This document shows, in pieces, positions 19,725 through 28,355 of a DNA stretch of 60,240 bases; the first letter of the stretch is position 1; every line of letters starts with the position of its first letter. The notes beneath the pieces are model-generated. The model was not told where the DNA came from. It searched no databases and saw only the letters and a program-made list of their open reading frames with translations. The stretch is taken from positions 1-60,240 of the forward strand of contig NZ_MSPR01000016.1 of NCBI RefSeq assembly GCF_001984715.1, written 5' to 3'. This DNA comes from Streptococcus azizii (GTDB lineage: Bacteria; Bacillota; Bacilli; Lactobacillales; Streptococcaceae). Position numbers and translations under genes: made by a program.

Positions 19725-20612
19725 TTACTTCACATCTCCACCAAAGAAGAGGTCTCGGATGTAGTCAACTGGCATATCTTCTCCTGTATGGAGTTTGAAA
19801 GCCTCTGCTCCTTGGTAGATCATCATACCGATACCATTGATGGCTTTTTTCGCTCCATGTTCTTTGGCAAAGCGGAGCAACTCTGTTTCTGCTGGACTAT
19901 AGACCACATCAAAAACTACGAGGTCCGGGCGAATGACGGATGGATCATTGATCAGTTTTTGACTTTCTAATGGCTTCATACCCACACCAGTTGCGTCAAT
20001 AAAGATGGAACTTTCTGCAATCGATTGATAGAAGGTTGCTGTATCTTCCAAATCATGCAAACTCGCCTTGGTTTCCGTGCGGTGATTTAATTTTTCAACG
20101 GTTTTCTCTGCATTTTCATAGCATTTGTCCTTGATATTGAAAATCCGAACTTCTTTTGCCCCATCTAGTCCTAGCTGAATAGCAATCGCTGTGCCGGCTC
20201 CACCAGCACCTGCCAAGGTGATAATTTGGTCTTTAACCTCCACACCTTCGGCTGCTAAGGCTCGAACTGCACCTGTACCATCTGTGCAATGCCCTACTAG
20301 ATGCCCCTTACCGTCCTTATTCACCACGGTATTGACTGCACCAACCAATTCTGCTGCTGGTGATAACTCGTCTAAATAAGGAATGATGGCCTGTTTATTT
20401 GGCATTGAAACATTGGAACCACGAATACCCAAGGCACGAATACCTTGGACTGCATCTGCTAATTCCTCCTGTCCCACTTCAAAAGCCAAGTAGGCATAGT
20501 CTAACCCCAGTTTGGCATAGGCTTCATTGTGCATTTTGGGAGAGAGACTATGGCGAATGGGAGTAGCAATCAAGCTAACTAATAAAGTGTGTCCTGACAG
20601 ACGTTCTGACAT
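19725..20612 (-). CDS. aroE: Shikimate / quinate dehydrogenase (AroE/YdiB family)
   Basis: 295 residues. NAD(P)-dependent interconversion of 3-dehydroshikimate and shikimate, and in YdiB-type members of dehydroquinate and quinate. Substrate serines and Lys are visible in [12 protein letters not shown] and VSMPNKQAI. The dinucleotide motif [13 protein letters not shown] and [13 protein letters not shown] follow. The insert with [18 protein letters not shown] resembles the YdiB/Listeria-type enzymes that accept NAD+. It is the only aroE in the window: the biosynthetic aroD-aroC pair has none between, so this gene may serve both synthesis and catabolism. Confidence 0.92.
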   Translation of the reverse strand: MSERLSGHTLLVSLIATPIRHSLSPKMHNEAYAKLGLDYAYLAFEVGQEELADAVQGIRALGIRGSNVSMPNKQAIIPYLDELSPAAELVGAVNTVVNKDGKGHLVGHCTDGTGAVRALAAEGVEVKDQIITLAGAGGAGTAIAIQLGLDGAKEVRIFNIKDKCYENAEKTVEKLNHRTETKASLHDLEDTATFYQSIAESSIFIDATGVGMKPLESQKLINDPSVIRPDLVVFDVVYSPAETELLRFAKEHGAKKAINGIGMMIYQGAEAFKLHTGEDMPVDYIRDLFFGGDVK

Positions 20613-20804
20613 ATAGATACCTCTTTCTATTATTTGTAATACTAAACCAGCTCAAGTAAGATGTGAGGACGTTAAGAAAATGTAAGTACCCAAAGGGCAT
20701 CCATATCTGTAAAGCAGGCAAGGCCTGCAACAGCTACGGCAAAAATAGGGAATTGGGGCAGGTGACTCAGACAACCGCTAACCTCGCTGTCTAATTTTTA
20801 GGCT

Positions 20805-20870
20805 CGGGCTTCTATGGTCACTTTCTTCTTTTTGGGTGACCAGTTGAAACAGTTCCCCGAACTGTTTCAA
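20805..20870. repeat. Interspersed GGTCAC/GTGACC repeat, fourth copy
   Basis: Same family as 9386, 9505 and 13716, here directly followed by the tandem array. The rest of 20613-20804 has only short repeat fragments and no gene. Confidence 0.65.
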
Positions 20871-21016
20871 TCTCATCTGTAATTGGCTAAAGCCGAAACA
20901 GCTACCTACCCCCTTAAAGGGATTCTCATCTGTAATCGGCTAAAGCCGAAACAGCTGCCTACCCCCTTAAAGGGATTCTCATCTGTAATTGGCTAAAGCC
21001 AAAACAGCTGCCTACC
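20871..21016. repeat. 53-bp tandem repeat, two full units and a partial third
   Basis: Units begin TCTCATCTGTAATYGGCTAAA at 20871, 20924 and 20977 and contain GAAACAGCTGCCTACC and CCCCTTAAAGGGATT. GGCTAAAGCC is a palindrome within each unit. Spacing is exactly 53 bases twice, with only a few substitutions. Single diverged copies lie near 13690 (inverted) and 26940. Confidence 0.85.
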
Positions 21017-21056
21017 TTTTCCGAGATTTTTGCCTGTGTTCCATTCGGCCAGCTTC

Positions 21057-22283
21057 CTAGTCTACTTGCTGCTGTTTATTGAGTATAAAAATTGTTTGAT
21101 AACGCTTGTGTACGATGAATAGACACGCTGAGCCTAGAAAGGCCAGACTAATGATCAGTATGAATATATAATTCAAATTTTGCTCCGCTAACACCCCGGT
21201 CAAATAAGGAATCCCCATGACCGCAATCGATGTTGCAAGCGAATAATAGCTCGTAATCAATCCACGCTTGAAAGGGAAAAATTCGAGCAAGATGGCAAGA
21301 CCCAGCTGCCAGATTCCTCCTGCTGCAAAAAAGCCAACGACAAAAGTTGAAAACATGACCGTATAAAGATTCGGAAGGAGAATCATCAAGAGCAGGGCAA
21401 GGCCTGTCGTCGTCGTACAAAAAATCATGAAGGTAGGAACATTAATGCCACGATTGACAATAAAGGAGGTCAGAAAGACAGAAACAAAGGAAAAAATGCT
21501 ATAGGCACTCACCAAGATTAGACTGTCGGCTTCTGCCATTCCTATTGCCTGCTGGGCAAAGGAGGGAATCCAAGTGATGTAGATATTAAAGAGCGAAACA
21601 GAGACAAAGGAAAACGTGAGTAAGGCGAGTCCCTCCACCCTAAAGTTTGCCTGTCCATGACGAGCTACAGAAGCTGCCTCAACAGTGGCCTTCATCTCCA
21701 CTTCTGGCTTTTTCTCAACCGCAGGAAAAGGTAATTTTAGAGAGACCACTAAATTCAATATCATACAAATAGCTGATACAATAAAGGTCCAACCAAAATA
21801 ATGACCATTTTTTAAAATGAAGCTAGTAATGATGGGAAAGACAAACTGACCCATAGAAATAAATGCTTTATTCAAAACACTCAAGGCACTATTACTACTA
21901 CGATTCTCAAAGGCTTCGACAACAACTGGATAGGTACTCGTATCCAAAAACGCATTCCCGAATCCTGCAAAAATCGAGATAATAAAGGCCACAATGTAAT
22001 TTGGCGCAAGGAGCAGACCGATAAAGAAGATGATATACGAGACAATCCCTAACAGTACCGCACATCTGCGGCCAAGGGTGTCCGAAATCACTCCAGCCGT
22101 ATTGATACTTAAAATGCGCCCCAGTCCGATCGCGCTGATAACGAGAGTAATCTGACTGATACTTGCACCCCAATTCTCACGGAGTACGGACATGTTTTGC
22201 GATACAATAATCGTCGCAATCCCCTGAAAAATGTAGTTTACATACAAACTACTGATGGTTGGTATATATTTATTTTTACTCAC
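21057..22283 (-). CDS. MFS transporter, first of two in the aromatic module
   Basis: 408 residues with about 12 hydrophobic segments. The loop 2-3 motif appears as GVISDTLGRRCAVLLG, the standard MFS G-x-x-x-D-R/K-G-R-R region. The start is GTG at 22283, with only a weak upstream AGGA. No porter subfamily can be read from sequence alone. Its place beside aroE, the SDR and a second MFS gene suggests uptake of quinate, shikimate or a related acid, or export of the reduced product. Confidence 0.85.
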   Translation of the reverse strand: MSKNKYIPTISSLYVNYIFQGIATIIVSQNMSVLRENWGASISQITLVISAIGLGRILSINTAGVISDTLGRRCAVLLGIVSYIIFFIGLLLAPNYIVAFIISIFAGFGNAFLDTSTYPVVVEAFENRSSNSALSVLNKAFISMGQFVFPIITSFILKNGHYFGWTFIVSAICMILNLVVSLKLPFPAVEKKPEVEMKATVEAASVARHGQANFRVEGLALLTFSFVSVSLFNIYITWIPSFAQQAIGMAEADSLILVSAYSIFSFVSVFLTSFIVNRGINVPTFMIFCTTTTGLALLLMILLPNLYTVMFSTFVVGFFAAGGIWQLGLAILLEFFPFKRGLITSYYSLATSIAVMGIPYLTGVLAEQNLNYIFILIISLAFLGSACLFIVHKRYQTIFILNKQQQVD

Positions 22284-22627
22284 AGGAATCCTATTCCCCT
22301 CTCATTCCAAATCAGTATTGCAAAGACAGATTCTCCTGCTCTTTAGAAACAAGTACAAAAAGTAAACTAAAAGTCTATCACAGAAACTCCGACAACTGCT
22401 CTAGGGGAGTTCCTACTCTTATCGTCTCCAGTTCATTATTGTTGCTTCAGCCTTTATACTCGTCAACATCAAGCCCTGATGTCATTGAAGATGTAAAGAC
22501 CAAGGGAAAACAGAAATTCTGACCTGTCAACAGCTCCTGCGAAAGTTTCCCAGCTTGGAATAGCTATCAACTATTTCAAACACCTTCAGTTCCCTTTGTC
22601 TATTCTGATTTCGATGTCTATAAAGTA
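22284..22627. other. Intergenic gap between the two MFS genes
   Basis: No gene. A partial copy of the AAGTAAACTAAAAGTCTATC repeat (near 22355, compare 31935) and an AACTCC...GGAGTT hairpin near 22385-22412 are visible. Confidence 0.5.
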
Positions 22628-23944
22628 TTATTTCTTAGAGTTTGAGAAAACCGATACTCCAAAAATATGACGATAGCGTGTCCCAGCAAACAGCATCAAG
22701 GCCGCTGAAGCAATCCCCGTTACCGCTACAATTACCATGATAATCTCTGCTTGTCCTGAAGCAATCAAGTTAGCCGCTAATTGTGGGACAATGTAGGAAC
22801 CAAGAGCCATGACAAAGTAATAGATACTTGTATTACGACCTTTGTTGGTATCAAAGAATTGGTTCAAGACCGCATTTCCCATTTGGAGTAAACCACCAGC
22901 TGAACAAAAACCAACGACAATGCCCGCAATGGTCAAGGTAGTCGGACTTGGAGCGAGGAATACCACCAAGCCTGCGAGACCTGCAAAGATTGGACTCACA
23001 ACGAGGATGGCAATATCTCGGATACCACGCGCCATCATCAAGGAGAATACGATAGTAGCGACCAATCCCCCTAATTGGTAGAGGGAGGTAACAGATGCTG
23101 CTGCTGTTTCAGACATGTTGAGCACATTTTGTGCATATATTTTGGAGGCTTGTTGAAAAAGATAGAAGTTTGAATAAATCGTTAGGGCAAAGAGTGGTAA
23201 GACAAGCCCATCAATCGCAAATTTTCCTTCATTTTTCTTCACAAGACCGCTGTTGGTACCAGCACTGGCAGCACTTTGACGTGCTTCCAGCTGACGGATA
23301 GCTTCTGTTGGAGATAGTTTCTCTGCTTTTTGCAAATCCGCATCTGGGAAATGGGCAAAGATGACTCCCACCAAGACCAGCAAGCTCAAGGCGAATGGTA
23401 CGATAATCCCAATTTGTGGATTGAGATTATTGGTGACGAGGAAGGCTACAAATAGCGGATAAAGAATCGAGGAGATAGAAATCAAAGCCTTACTAAGAAC
23501 AGAAGCTGTCGCCTTGTTCTTCGGATACATTTCAAACAAGGCTGGATTGATTGCTCCATCAAATAAAGAAGTCATGGCTCCACCCACAAATCCAAGAATC
23601 TTCGCAATGGAGAGATCGGTCGCAAACAAGAAAGCGCCAAACATCAACACATACCCAAGCAATCCTGCCACAATCAATGGTTTCCGTCCAATTCTATCAG
23701 ACAAGGGACCTGAGAAAATCAGGAAGGAAATTTTTCCGATTCCTGTCCAGGCAATCGCTCCCAATACAGCCGCTGTGGCAATCTTCATTTTATCCGGATC
23801 AGCCAAATCAGCAGTGCTAATCAAATTCCATTTGACGGCAAAGAATTTTGCATTTTGAGAAATCGTTAGGGCTTGGATACCGTGACAAAAGTATGCCATC
23901 CATAACAAGAAAGCCGAAAAATTATATTTATTATTCTTAAACAT
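22628..23944 (-). CDS. MFS transporter, second of two in the aromatic module
   Basis: 438 residues, 12 hydrophobic segments with a central hydrophilic loop of about 50 residues after helix 6. The MFS signature is SGPLSDRIGRKPLIVAG. It is similar in layout to the 408-residue transporter downstream (both begin MSKNK- or MFKNNKYN-type and share QNAKFFAVKW/QNMSVLRENW-like early helices), so the pair probably arose by duplication and divergence. The substrate is inferred from context only. Confidence 0.88.
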   Translation of the reverse strand: MFKNNKYNFSAFLLWMAYFCHGIQALTISQNAKFFAVKWNLISTADLADPDKMKIATAAVLGAIAWTGIGKISFLIFSGPLSDRIGRKPLIVAGLLGYVLMFGAFLFATDLSIAKILGFVGGAMTSLFDGAINPALFEMYPKNKATASVLSKALISISSILYPLFVAFLVTNNLNPQIGIIVPFALSLLVLVGVIFAHFPDADLQKAEKLSPTEAIRQLEARQSAASAGTNSGLVKKNEGKFAIDGLVLPLFALTIYSNFYLFQQASKIYAQNVLNMSETAAASVTSLYQLGGLVATIVFSLMMARGIRDIAILVVSPIFAGLAGLVVFLAPSPTTLTIAGIVVGFCSAGGLLQMGNAVLNQFFDTNKGRNTSIYYFVMALGSYIVPQLAANLIASGQAEIIMVIVAVTGIASAALMLFAGTRYRHIFGVSVFSNSKK

Positions 23945-24075
23945 TTACATCATAATCCCTTCATACAAATAGTGTAAACAATGAACATCTCAGCTGACAA
24001 AGTATCCTTTTGAGTTTTAAAGAGTCTACAGTCAGGCAAGGACAGAAGAAGGCAGCTGGAGAACTTCACAAGAGG

Positions 24076-24933
24076 TTAGTTAGTTCCCTTTAATCGCTCT
24101 AGATAAGCCCTATGTTCCTTGATGGCATATTCGCGACGACCACCTGGTTTGGGAGTCTGATCCCCCATCATGATACCAAATCCACCTTCTACGCGTAATT
24201 CGTGTCCGTTGGTATAGTCAGAACGATCACTTGCAAGATACAAGACAGCATTGGCGATATCCATGGTCGTTCCAATTCGTTTGTTGGCAGTAAGCGCCTT
24301 GCGACCTTCTTCTACGGTTGGATCTGCATAAAAGGCTTCTGACAGAGGCGTCTTAACAAAGCACGGTTGGATACAGTTACTGCGAACCCCAAATTGTCCC
24401 CACTCTGCTGCCATCTGCCGCGACATCATATTGACACCAGCCTTGGTGGAACTATAAGCCGCTGAATACGTTTCTGGGAAAACAGAGGCAATGGTTGAAA
24501 TATGAACCATATTTCCCTTTCCTTGCTTGATAAACTGACGACCGAAGCGTTGGGATACCAAGAAATAGCCTGTTAGGTTGATGTCCACCGTCTGCCGCCA
24601 TTCTTCCAGCGGAAGATCTTCCAGTGGACAAGCACGAAGCATGGCTGCTGTATTGACCAAAATATCAACCGTTCCAAATTTTTCAACAGCAAGCTCCACG
24701 GCTCGATCGACATCTGCTTCCACGGTAGAGTTGGTCGTAATGGCTAGTGTCTTTACACCGTATGTATCGGCTATTTCTTGCGCATATTCTTTCAGGTCTT
24801 TCTCACGAATGTCTAACAAGACAATATTGGTTCCTTGTTTTGCAAATTCTTGTACAATAGTCTTTCCCATTCCACCAACAGCTCCTGTTACAACTGCTGT
24901 TTTTCCTCTAAGGCCTAACCAAGTATCTGACAT
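24076..24933 (-). CDS. Classical short-chain dehydrogenase/reductase
   Basis: 285 residues. Cofactor motif TGAVGGMGKT near residue 16, NTAA in place of the usual NNAG, and active-site Ser and YSSTK at normal spacing. Asp after the second strand (LLDIRE) points to NAD(H) preference. A C-terminal extension (TPKPGGRREYAIKEHRAYLERL) follows the core. An AAGGAG ribosome site precedes the ATG. It sits between the TIM-barrel gene and the MFS pair, so it likely oxidises or reduces a ring hydroxyl of the imported compound. Confidence 0.88.
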   Translation of the reverse strand: MSDTWLGLRGKTAVVTGAVGGMGKTIVQEFAKQGTNIVLLDIREKDLKEYAQEIADTYGVKTLAITTNSTVEADVDRAVELAVEKFGTVDILVNTAAMLRACPLEDLPLEEWRQTVDINLTGYFLVSQRFGRQFIKQGKGNMVHISTIASVFPETYSAAYSSTKAGVNMMSRQMAAEWGQFGVRSNCIQPCFVKTPLSEAFYADPTVEEGRKALTANKRIGTTMDIANAVLYLASDRSDYTNGHELRVEGGFGIMMGDQTPKPGGRREYAIKEHRAYLERLKGTN

Positions 24934-24960
24934 GTTGTTTCTCCTTCTTCCTATTTTTAA

Positions 24961-25797
24961 TTAAGGCAATAATTCTGGCCATACTTCCGCCAAAACTTTT
25001 TTCGTGTGGGCAAAGGTATAGTGACTAGCTTCTGCCAGACCTTTTGCCAAAATGGCATCTGAAATCACTTCAACCCCCACCACTTTTGGCAATATCCCCG
25101 CTTCTTTGACCATCTTGAGGAAGCCTGCTGTATCTTTCGCACCTGTTCCAGGTGCTAAGCGGTCGTGCATTGACTCATCACGTAAGATGGATGTGGCGTA
25201 TGGACGTTCGTAGGCGTCATTGATTTGAATAGAGATAACCTTTGCAGCTTCTTCAGGGGTCAGGTCTCTATAGGGTTGATCTGCCCGTACCCAATGCCAA
25301 GTATCAAGAATTAACATGGCATTTTCAGCACCTGATTCTCTAACTACTGCATAGGCCTTATCGAAGGTTGGCAAGCCACTGTAAGGCATCGGCTCTACCC
25401 CAATGATCAAATCACCTGCACGTTGGCACAATTCTTTTAATTTTTGAGCGGTGTATTCAATCGAATAGTCTTCCATCAACCCGCAGTTAATATGACCTAC
25501 CTTGAAAAGACGACACATATGAAAGCACAGTTGCTCTTTATATTTTTGTTCGTAACTTCTTTGGGCTTCTGCCCATTGGACGATGTATTCTACTTCTGAA
25601 ACAATGAGTTGATATTTTTCAAGTATAGCTAGAATCTCTTGATCTGTCAAACCCTCATTCAAGGCATCAACATAGGTTTCAGCCCGCAGACCAATGGCTT
25701 CATAACCGGCTTCTTTAGCAGCTTTCACACGATCCTCAAAGCGACATTGATCGCCCAAGGTCCAAGAACTGATCGTAAGCGGTGACATACGTGACAT
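24961..25797 (-). CDS. Xylose-isomerase-like TIM-barrel protein (epimerase or 3-dehydroshikimate dehydratase type)
   Basis: 278 residues of the AP_endonuc_2 / sugar isomerase superfamily. Likely metal ligands are Glu in IGVEPMPY, Asp and His in LILDTWHW, and Glu in VVGVEVIS; QINDA lies between. The same fold serves sugar epimerases, hydroxypyruvate isomerases and the AsbF/QuiC-type 3-dehydroshikimate dehydratases. With AroE and AroD in the module a dehydroshikimate-type substrate is attractive, but the sequence does not decide. It is the first gene of the leftward unit, 27 bases ahead of the SDR gene. Confidence 0.8.
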   Translation of the reverse strand: MSRMSPLTISSWTLGDQCRFEDRVKAAKEAGYEAIGLRAETYVDALNEGLTDQEILAILEKYQLIVSEVEYIVQWAEAQRSYEQKYKEQLCFHMCRLFKVGHINCGLMEDYSIEYTAQKLKELCQRAGDLIIGVEPMPYSGLPTFDKAYAVVRESGAENAMLILDTWHWVRADQPYRDLTPEEAAKVISIQINDAYERPYATSILRDESMHDRLAPGTGAKDTAGFLKMVKEAGILPKVVGVEVISDAILAKGLAEASHYTFAHTKKVLAEVWPELLP

Positions 25798-25836
25798 CTT
25801 TGTGTCCCTCCCTTGTTAACTTTTTCACTTTCTATA

Positions 25837-25852
25837 GTTCATATTATAGAAC
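25837..25852. promoter_or_regulatory. Palindrome over the -10 of the module, candidate LysR site
   Basis: GTTC and GAAC flank an 8-base AT core that contains the minus-strand TATAAT (plus 25843-25848). The site also fits the T-N11-A pattern of LysR-type regulators. It lies between the divergent lysR and TIM-barrel genes. Confidence 0.5.
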
Positions 25853-25916
25853 GAAGGGACATAAATTACTAATGAATTTTTTCACAATAATTGATAGAAA
25901 AAATTTATATATTTTG

Positions 25917-25925
25917 TGATATAAT
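25917..25925 (+). promoter_or_regulatory. Extended -10 promoter of the LysR gene
   Basis: TGATATAAT matches TGnTATAAT, 27 bases before the ATG. No good -35 is seen. Confidence 0.6.
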
Positions 25926-25952
25926 AAGAGCAAGCAGAAAGAAGGAGGGCCT

Positions 25953-26852
25953 ATGAACTTACAACATCTCCGCTACTTCCTAACATTAGCCAATTTAGAA
26001 CATTATACTGAGGCTGCCAAAAGTCTGCACATTACCCAGCCGACCCTAAGCCACGCCATTGCCATGTTGGAAGAGGAACTCCAAGTCCCCCTATTGACCA
26101 AGCAAGGACGAAATGTCATCTTGACAGAACAGGGCAAGGAATTCTATACAACTGTCCAATCTTCCCTTGCCATTTTGGACTCAGGAGTACAAAATTTACA
26201 ACGACGCTATACCAATAAGCCCAACATCCACTTGACCCTCCTTCGCGTTCTCGGCCGTAAAGCGGTTCCCCAGCTGGTACGCAAGTTCATAGAGTTCTAT
26301 CCTGAAACAGATGCTATCTTTGATTTTCACAATGATAGTGGCATGTCACATGATATGATTGAAGGACTCATTAACGACAAATATGATTTAGCCTTTTGTT
26401 CCAAGCTAGATGACTATCCTACCATTTCTTATATCCCCATCTTCTCTCAAGATTTGGTCCTCATCGTTCCAAAGCTACACCCTCTCACCAAACAGGAGAC
26501 AATCAGTCTGGAGGATACATTACTGTTTCCACAAGTCTGGTTTTCTAAACGTAGTGGTGTCCGTCCGGTCATCCAGCAGCTCTATCAACCCTTTGCTGAA
26601 AAACCTCACATCGCTTTTGAAGTCAGCGAAGATGAAACCGTCGCAGGTCTCGTTGCTCAAGGTTTTGGCCTAGCGATTATCCCCAAGTTTGATTTTCTAA
26701 ATCGCATTGACGACATTGAGGTCATCGAAATGGAAGAACTGAAAGATGCCCGCATTTACTATGCTGCCTATCGTAAGGATAGGCTACTCTCCACAGATTT
26801 GAAAAACTTTATCGACTTCATCACCACTTCCTCAATGGAGCTGGAAATATAA
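25953..26852 (+). CDS. LysR-family transcriptional regulator
   Basis: 299 residues, the usual LTTR length. The N-terminal winged helix (residues 1-60) has YFLTLANLEHYTEAAKSLHITQPTLSHAIAMLEEEL. The periplasmic-binding-like effector domain covers about 90-295. GGAGGG precedes the ATG. It is divergent from the TIM-barrel/SDR/MFS genes and separated from them by 155 bases, the classic position for a regulator that senses a substrate or intermediate of the adjacent pathway. Effector unknown; a shikimate-pathway acid is the obvious candidate. Confidence 0.93.
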   Translation: MNLQHLRYFLTLANLEHYTEAAKSLHITQPTLSHAIAMLEEELQVPLLTKQGRNVILTEQGKEFYTTVQSSLAILDSGVQNLQRRYTNKPNIHLTLLRVLGRKAVPQLVRKFIEFYPETDAIFDFHNDSGMSHDMIEGLINDKYDLAFCSKLDDYPTISYIPIFSQDLVLIVPKLHPLTKQETISLEDTLLFPQVWFSKRSGVRPVIQQLYQPFAEKPHIAFEVSEDETVAGLVAQGFGLAIIPKFDFLNRIDDIEVIEMEELKDARIYYAAYRKDRLLSTDLKNFIDFITTSSMELEI

Positions 26853-27541
26853 GATACGAGGACGTTAAAAAAGCAAATGAAAAATAGGAGATTACCGATG
26901 TGTTCTATGAACACGAGGGAATCTATCCCTAAAGGGATTCTCAGCTGTAATCAGCTAAAGCTGAAACAGCTGCCTATCTTTTTTCCGAGCTTTTAGTCCG
27001 AGTTCAATTAAGATGTGAGGACGTTAAAAGGTCTAAGTGAAAATAGGAATTCTGACGCAGAGTCTAGAGACTCTAGGAGGAATTGTCTTTTTCACACAGA
27101 CCTTAGTCCGAACTCAGTTACACAAGATACAAAGCCCGTGAAAAACTCAAAGTGAAAATAGGAAATCGAAGTAGGCGACTCCGACAACCGCTAACCTCGC
27201 TGTCTAATTTGTAGCCTCGGGTAGAAATAGTCACTCCTCTGACTATTTCTATCTTTTTTCTCACATTTTGAGTCCGAACTCAATTATATAAGATACGAGA
27301 GCATTAAAAAATAGGAAATCGGATGGATTACTAACGCAATCTGCTTCGATTTCCTATTTTTTAACTGTTCTCACATCCTGTATGCAATGTCAGTCAACAT
27401 TCGTCGAGGATAGCAAAGCAGGTGAGCATCATATGGGACGATACCACTTATGCTCTTTAAAAATCAAAAGGAGCCTTCTTCAACTTATCTAGGTGAGTGA
27501 AAAGCTCCTATTTTTGCTTTGCTCACTTCACGTCCTTTGTA
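26853..27541. repeat. Repeat-rich gap
   Basis: Contains a diverged 53-bp unit near 26940, the about 138-base block (27000-27138) shared with 15130-15268, and CTCGCTGTCTAATTT segments shared with 20780. No gene is supported. Confidence 0.6.
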
Positions 27542-28342
27542 TCATAACATCATTTCATCGTCTGTTAGTGTTTGACCACTATTTTTATGGAATAGCTCCA
27601 TGAGATCTTGAACCGTCAAATTGGCTTTTTCTTCACCACGTACATCAACAACGATTTGTCCTTGGTGAAGCATTACCAAACGATTTCCGTATTCAATCGC
27701 ATTTTCCATATTGTGAGTAATCATCAAAGCTGTCAACTTGTCTTTCGCAACGATTTTTTCAGTCAACTTCATTACCATATCGCTGGTTTTGGGATCAAGG
27801 GCTGCCGTATGTTCGTCTAGCAGCAAAACCTTAGGCTTGACGAGCGAAGCCATGAGGAGTGTCAAGGCCTGACGCTGCCCACCCGATAAGAATTGCGTAT
27901 CCACCTTCATCCGATTTTCAAGACCTAGCCCCAATTCTTTTAGAGCTTCTTTGAAAATCTTGCGCTCACTATCCTTCACTCCCCAGCTCAAGCTACGAGA
28001 AAGACCACGACGATAGGCAATCGCCATATTTTCTTCAATAGTCAAGCGAGAGGCCGTTCCCATTTTGGGATCTTGGAAAACACGGCTGATGTCGCGCGCC
28101 CGTTTGGCTGCAGGGACATTCTTGATTGATTTGCCTTCCAATAAAATGTCACCTGAATCAACTGTCAAGGCTCCTGCCAAACTGTTCATCAATGTTGACT
28201 TACCAGCTCCGTTTCCTCCAATAATAGAGATGAAGTCTCCTTCTTCAACATCCAAATTCATGCCACGCAGGACATAGTTCTCATTGATTGTTCCTGCTTC
28301 AAAGGTCTTATGAATGTCTTGAATGGATAAAATTGTTGTCAT
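27542..28342 (-). CDS. ABC transporter ATPase, tryptophan/aromatic-type import system
   Basis: 266 residues. Walker A GGNGAGKST near residue 41, Q-loop RVFQDPKMG, signature LSGGQRQALTL, Walker B VLLLDEHTAAL and the switch His in MITHNME. DEHTAALDPK is typical of the ATPases that accompany DUF534/TrpX-type binding proteins. It ends the four-gene operon, 13 bases after the permease. It powers uptake of the ligand delivered by the lipoproteins. Confidence 0.92.
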   Translation of the reverse strand: MTTILSIQDIHKTFEAGTINENYVLRGMNLDVEEGDFISIIGGNGAGKSTLMNSLAGALTVDSGDILLEGKSIKNVPAAKRARDISRVFQDPKMGTASRLTIEENMAIAYRRGLSRSLSWGVKDSERKIFKEALKELGLGLENRMKVDTQFLSGGQRQALTLLMASLVKPKVLLLDEHTAALDPKTSDMVMKLTEKIVAKDKLTALMITHNMENAIEYGNRLVMLHQGQIVVDVRGEEKANLTVQDLMELFHKNSGQTLTDDEMML

Positions 28343-28355
28343 TTTCTACTTCCTC

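Noticed and set aside
20871..21016. CRISPR array
   Set aside because: Repeats are contiguous 53-bp units without unique spacers, and no cas gene is present.
23514..23858. 114-codon plus-strand frame inside the MFS gene
   Set aside because: Antisense shadow of a well-supported membrane protein; no ribosome site or family resemblance.
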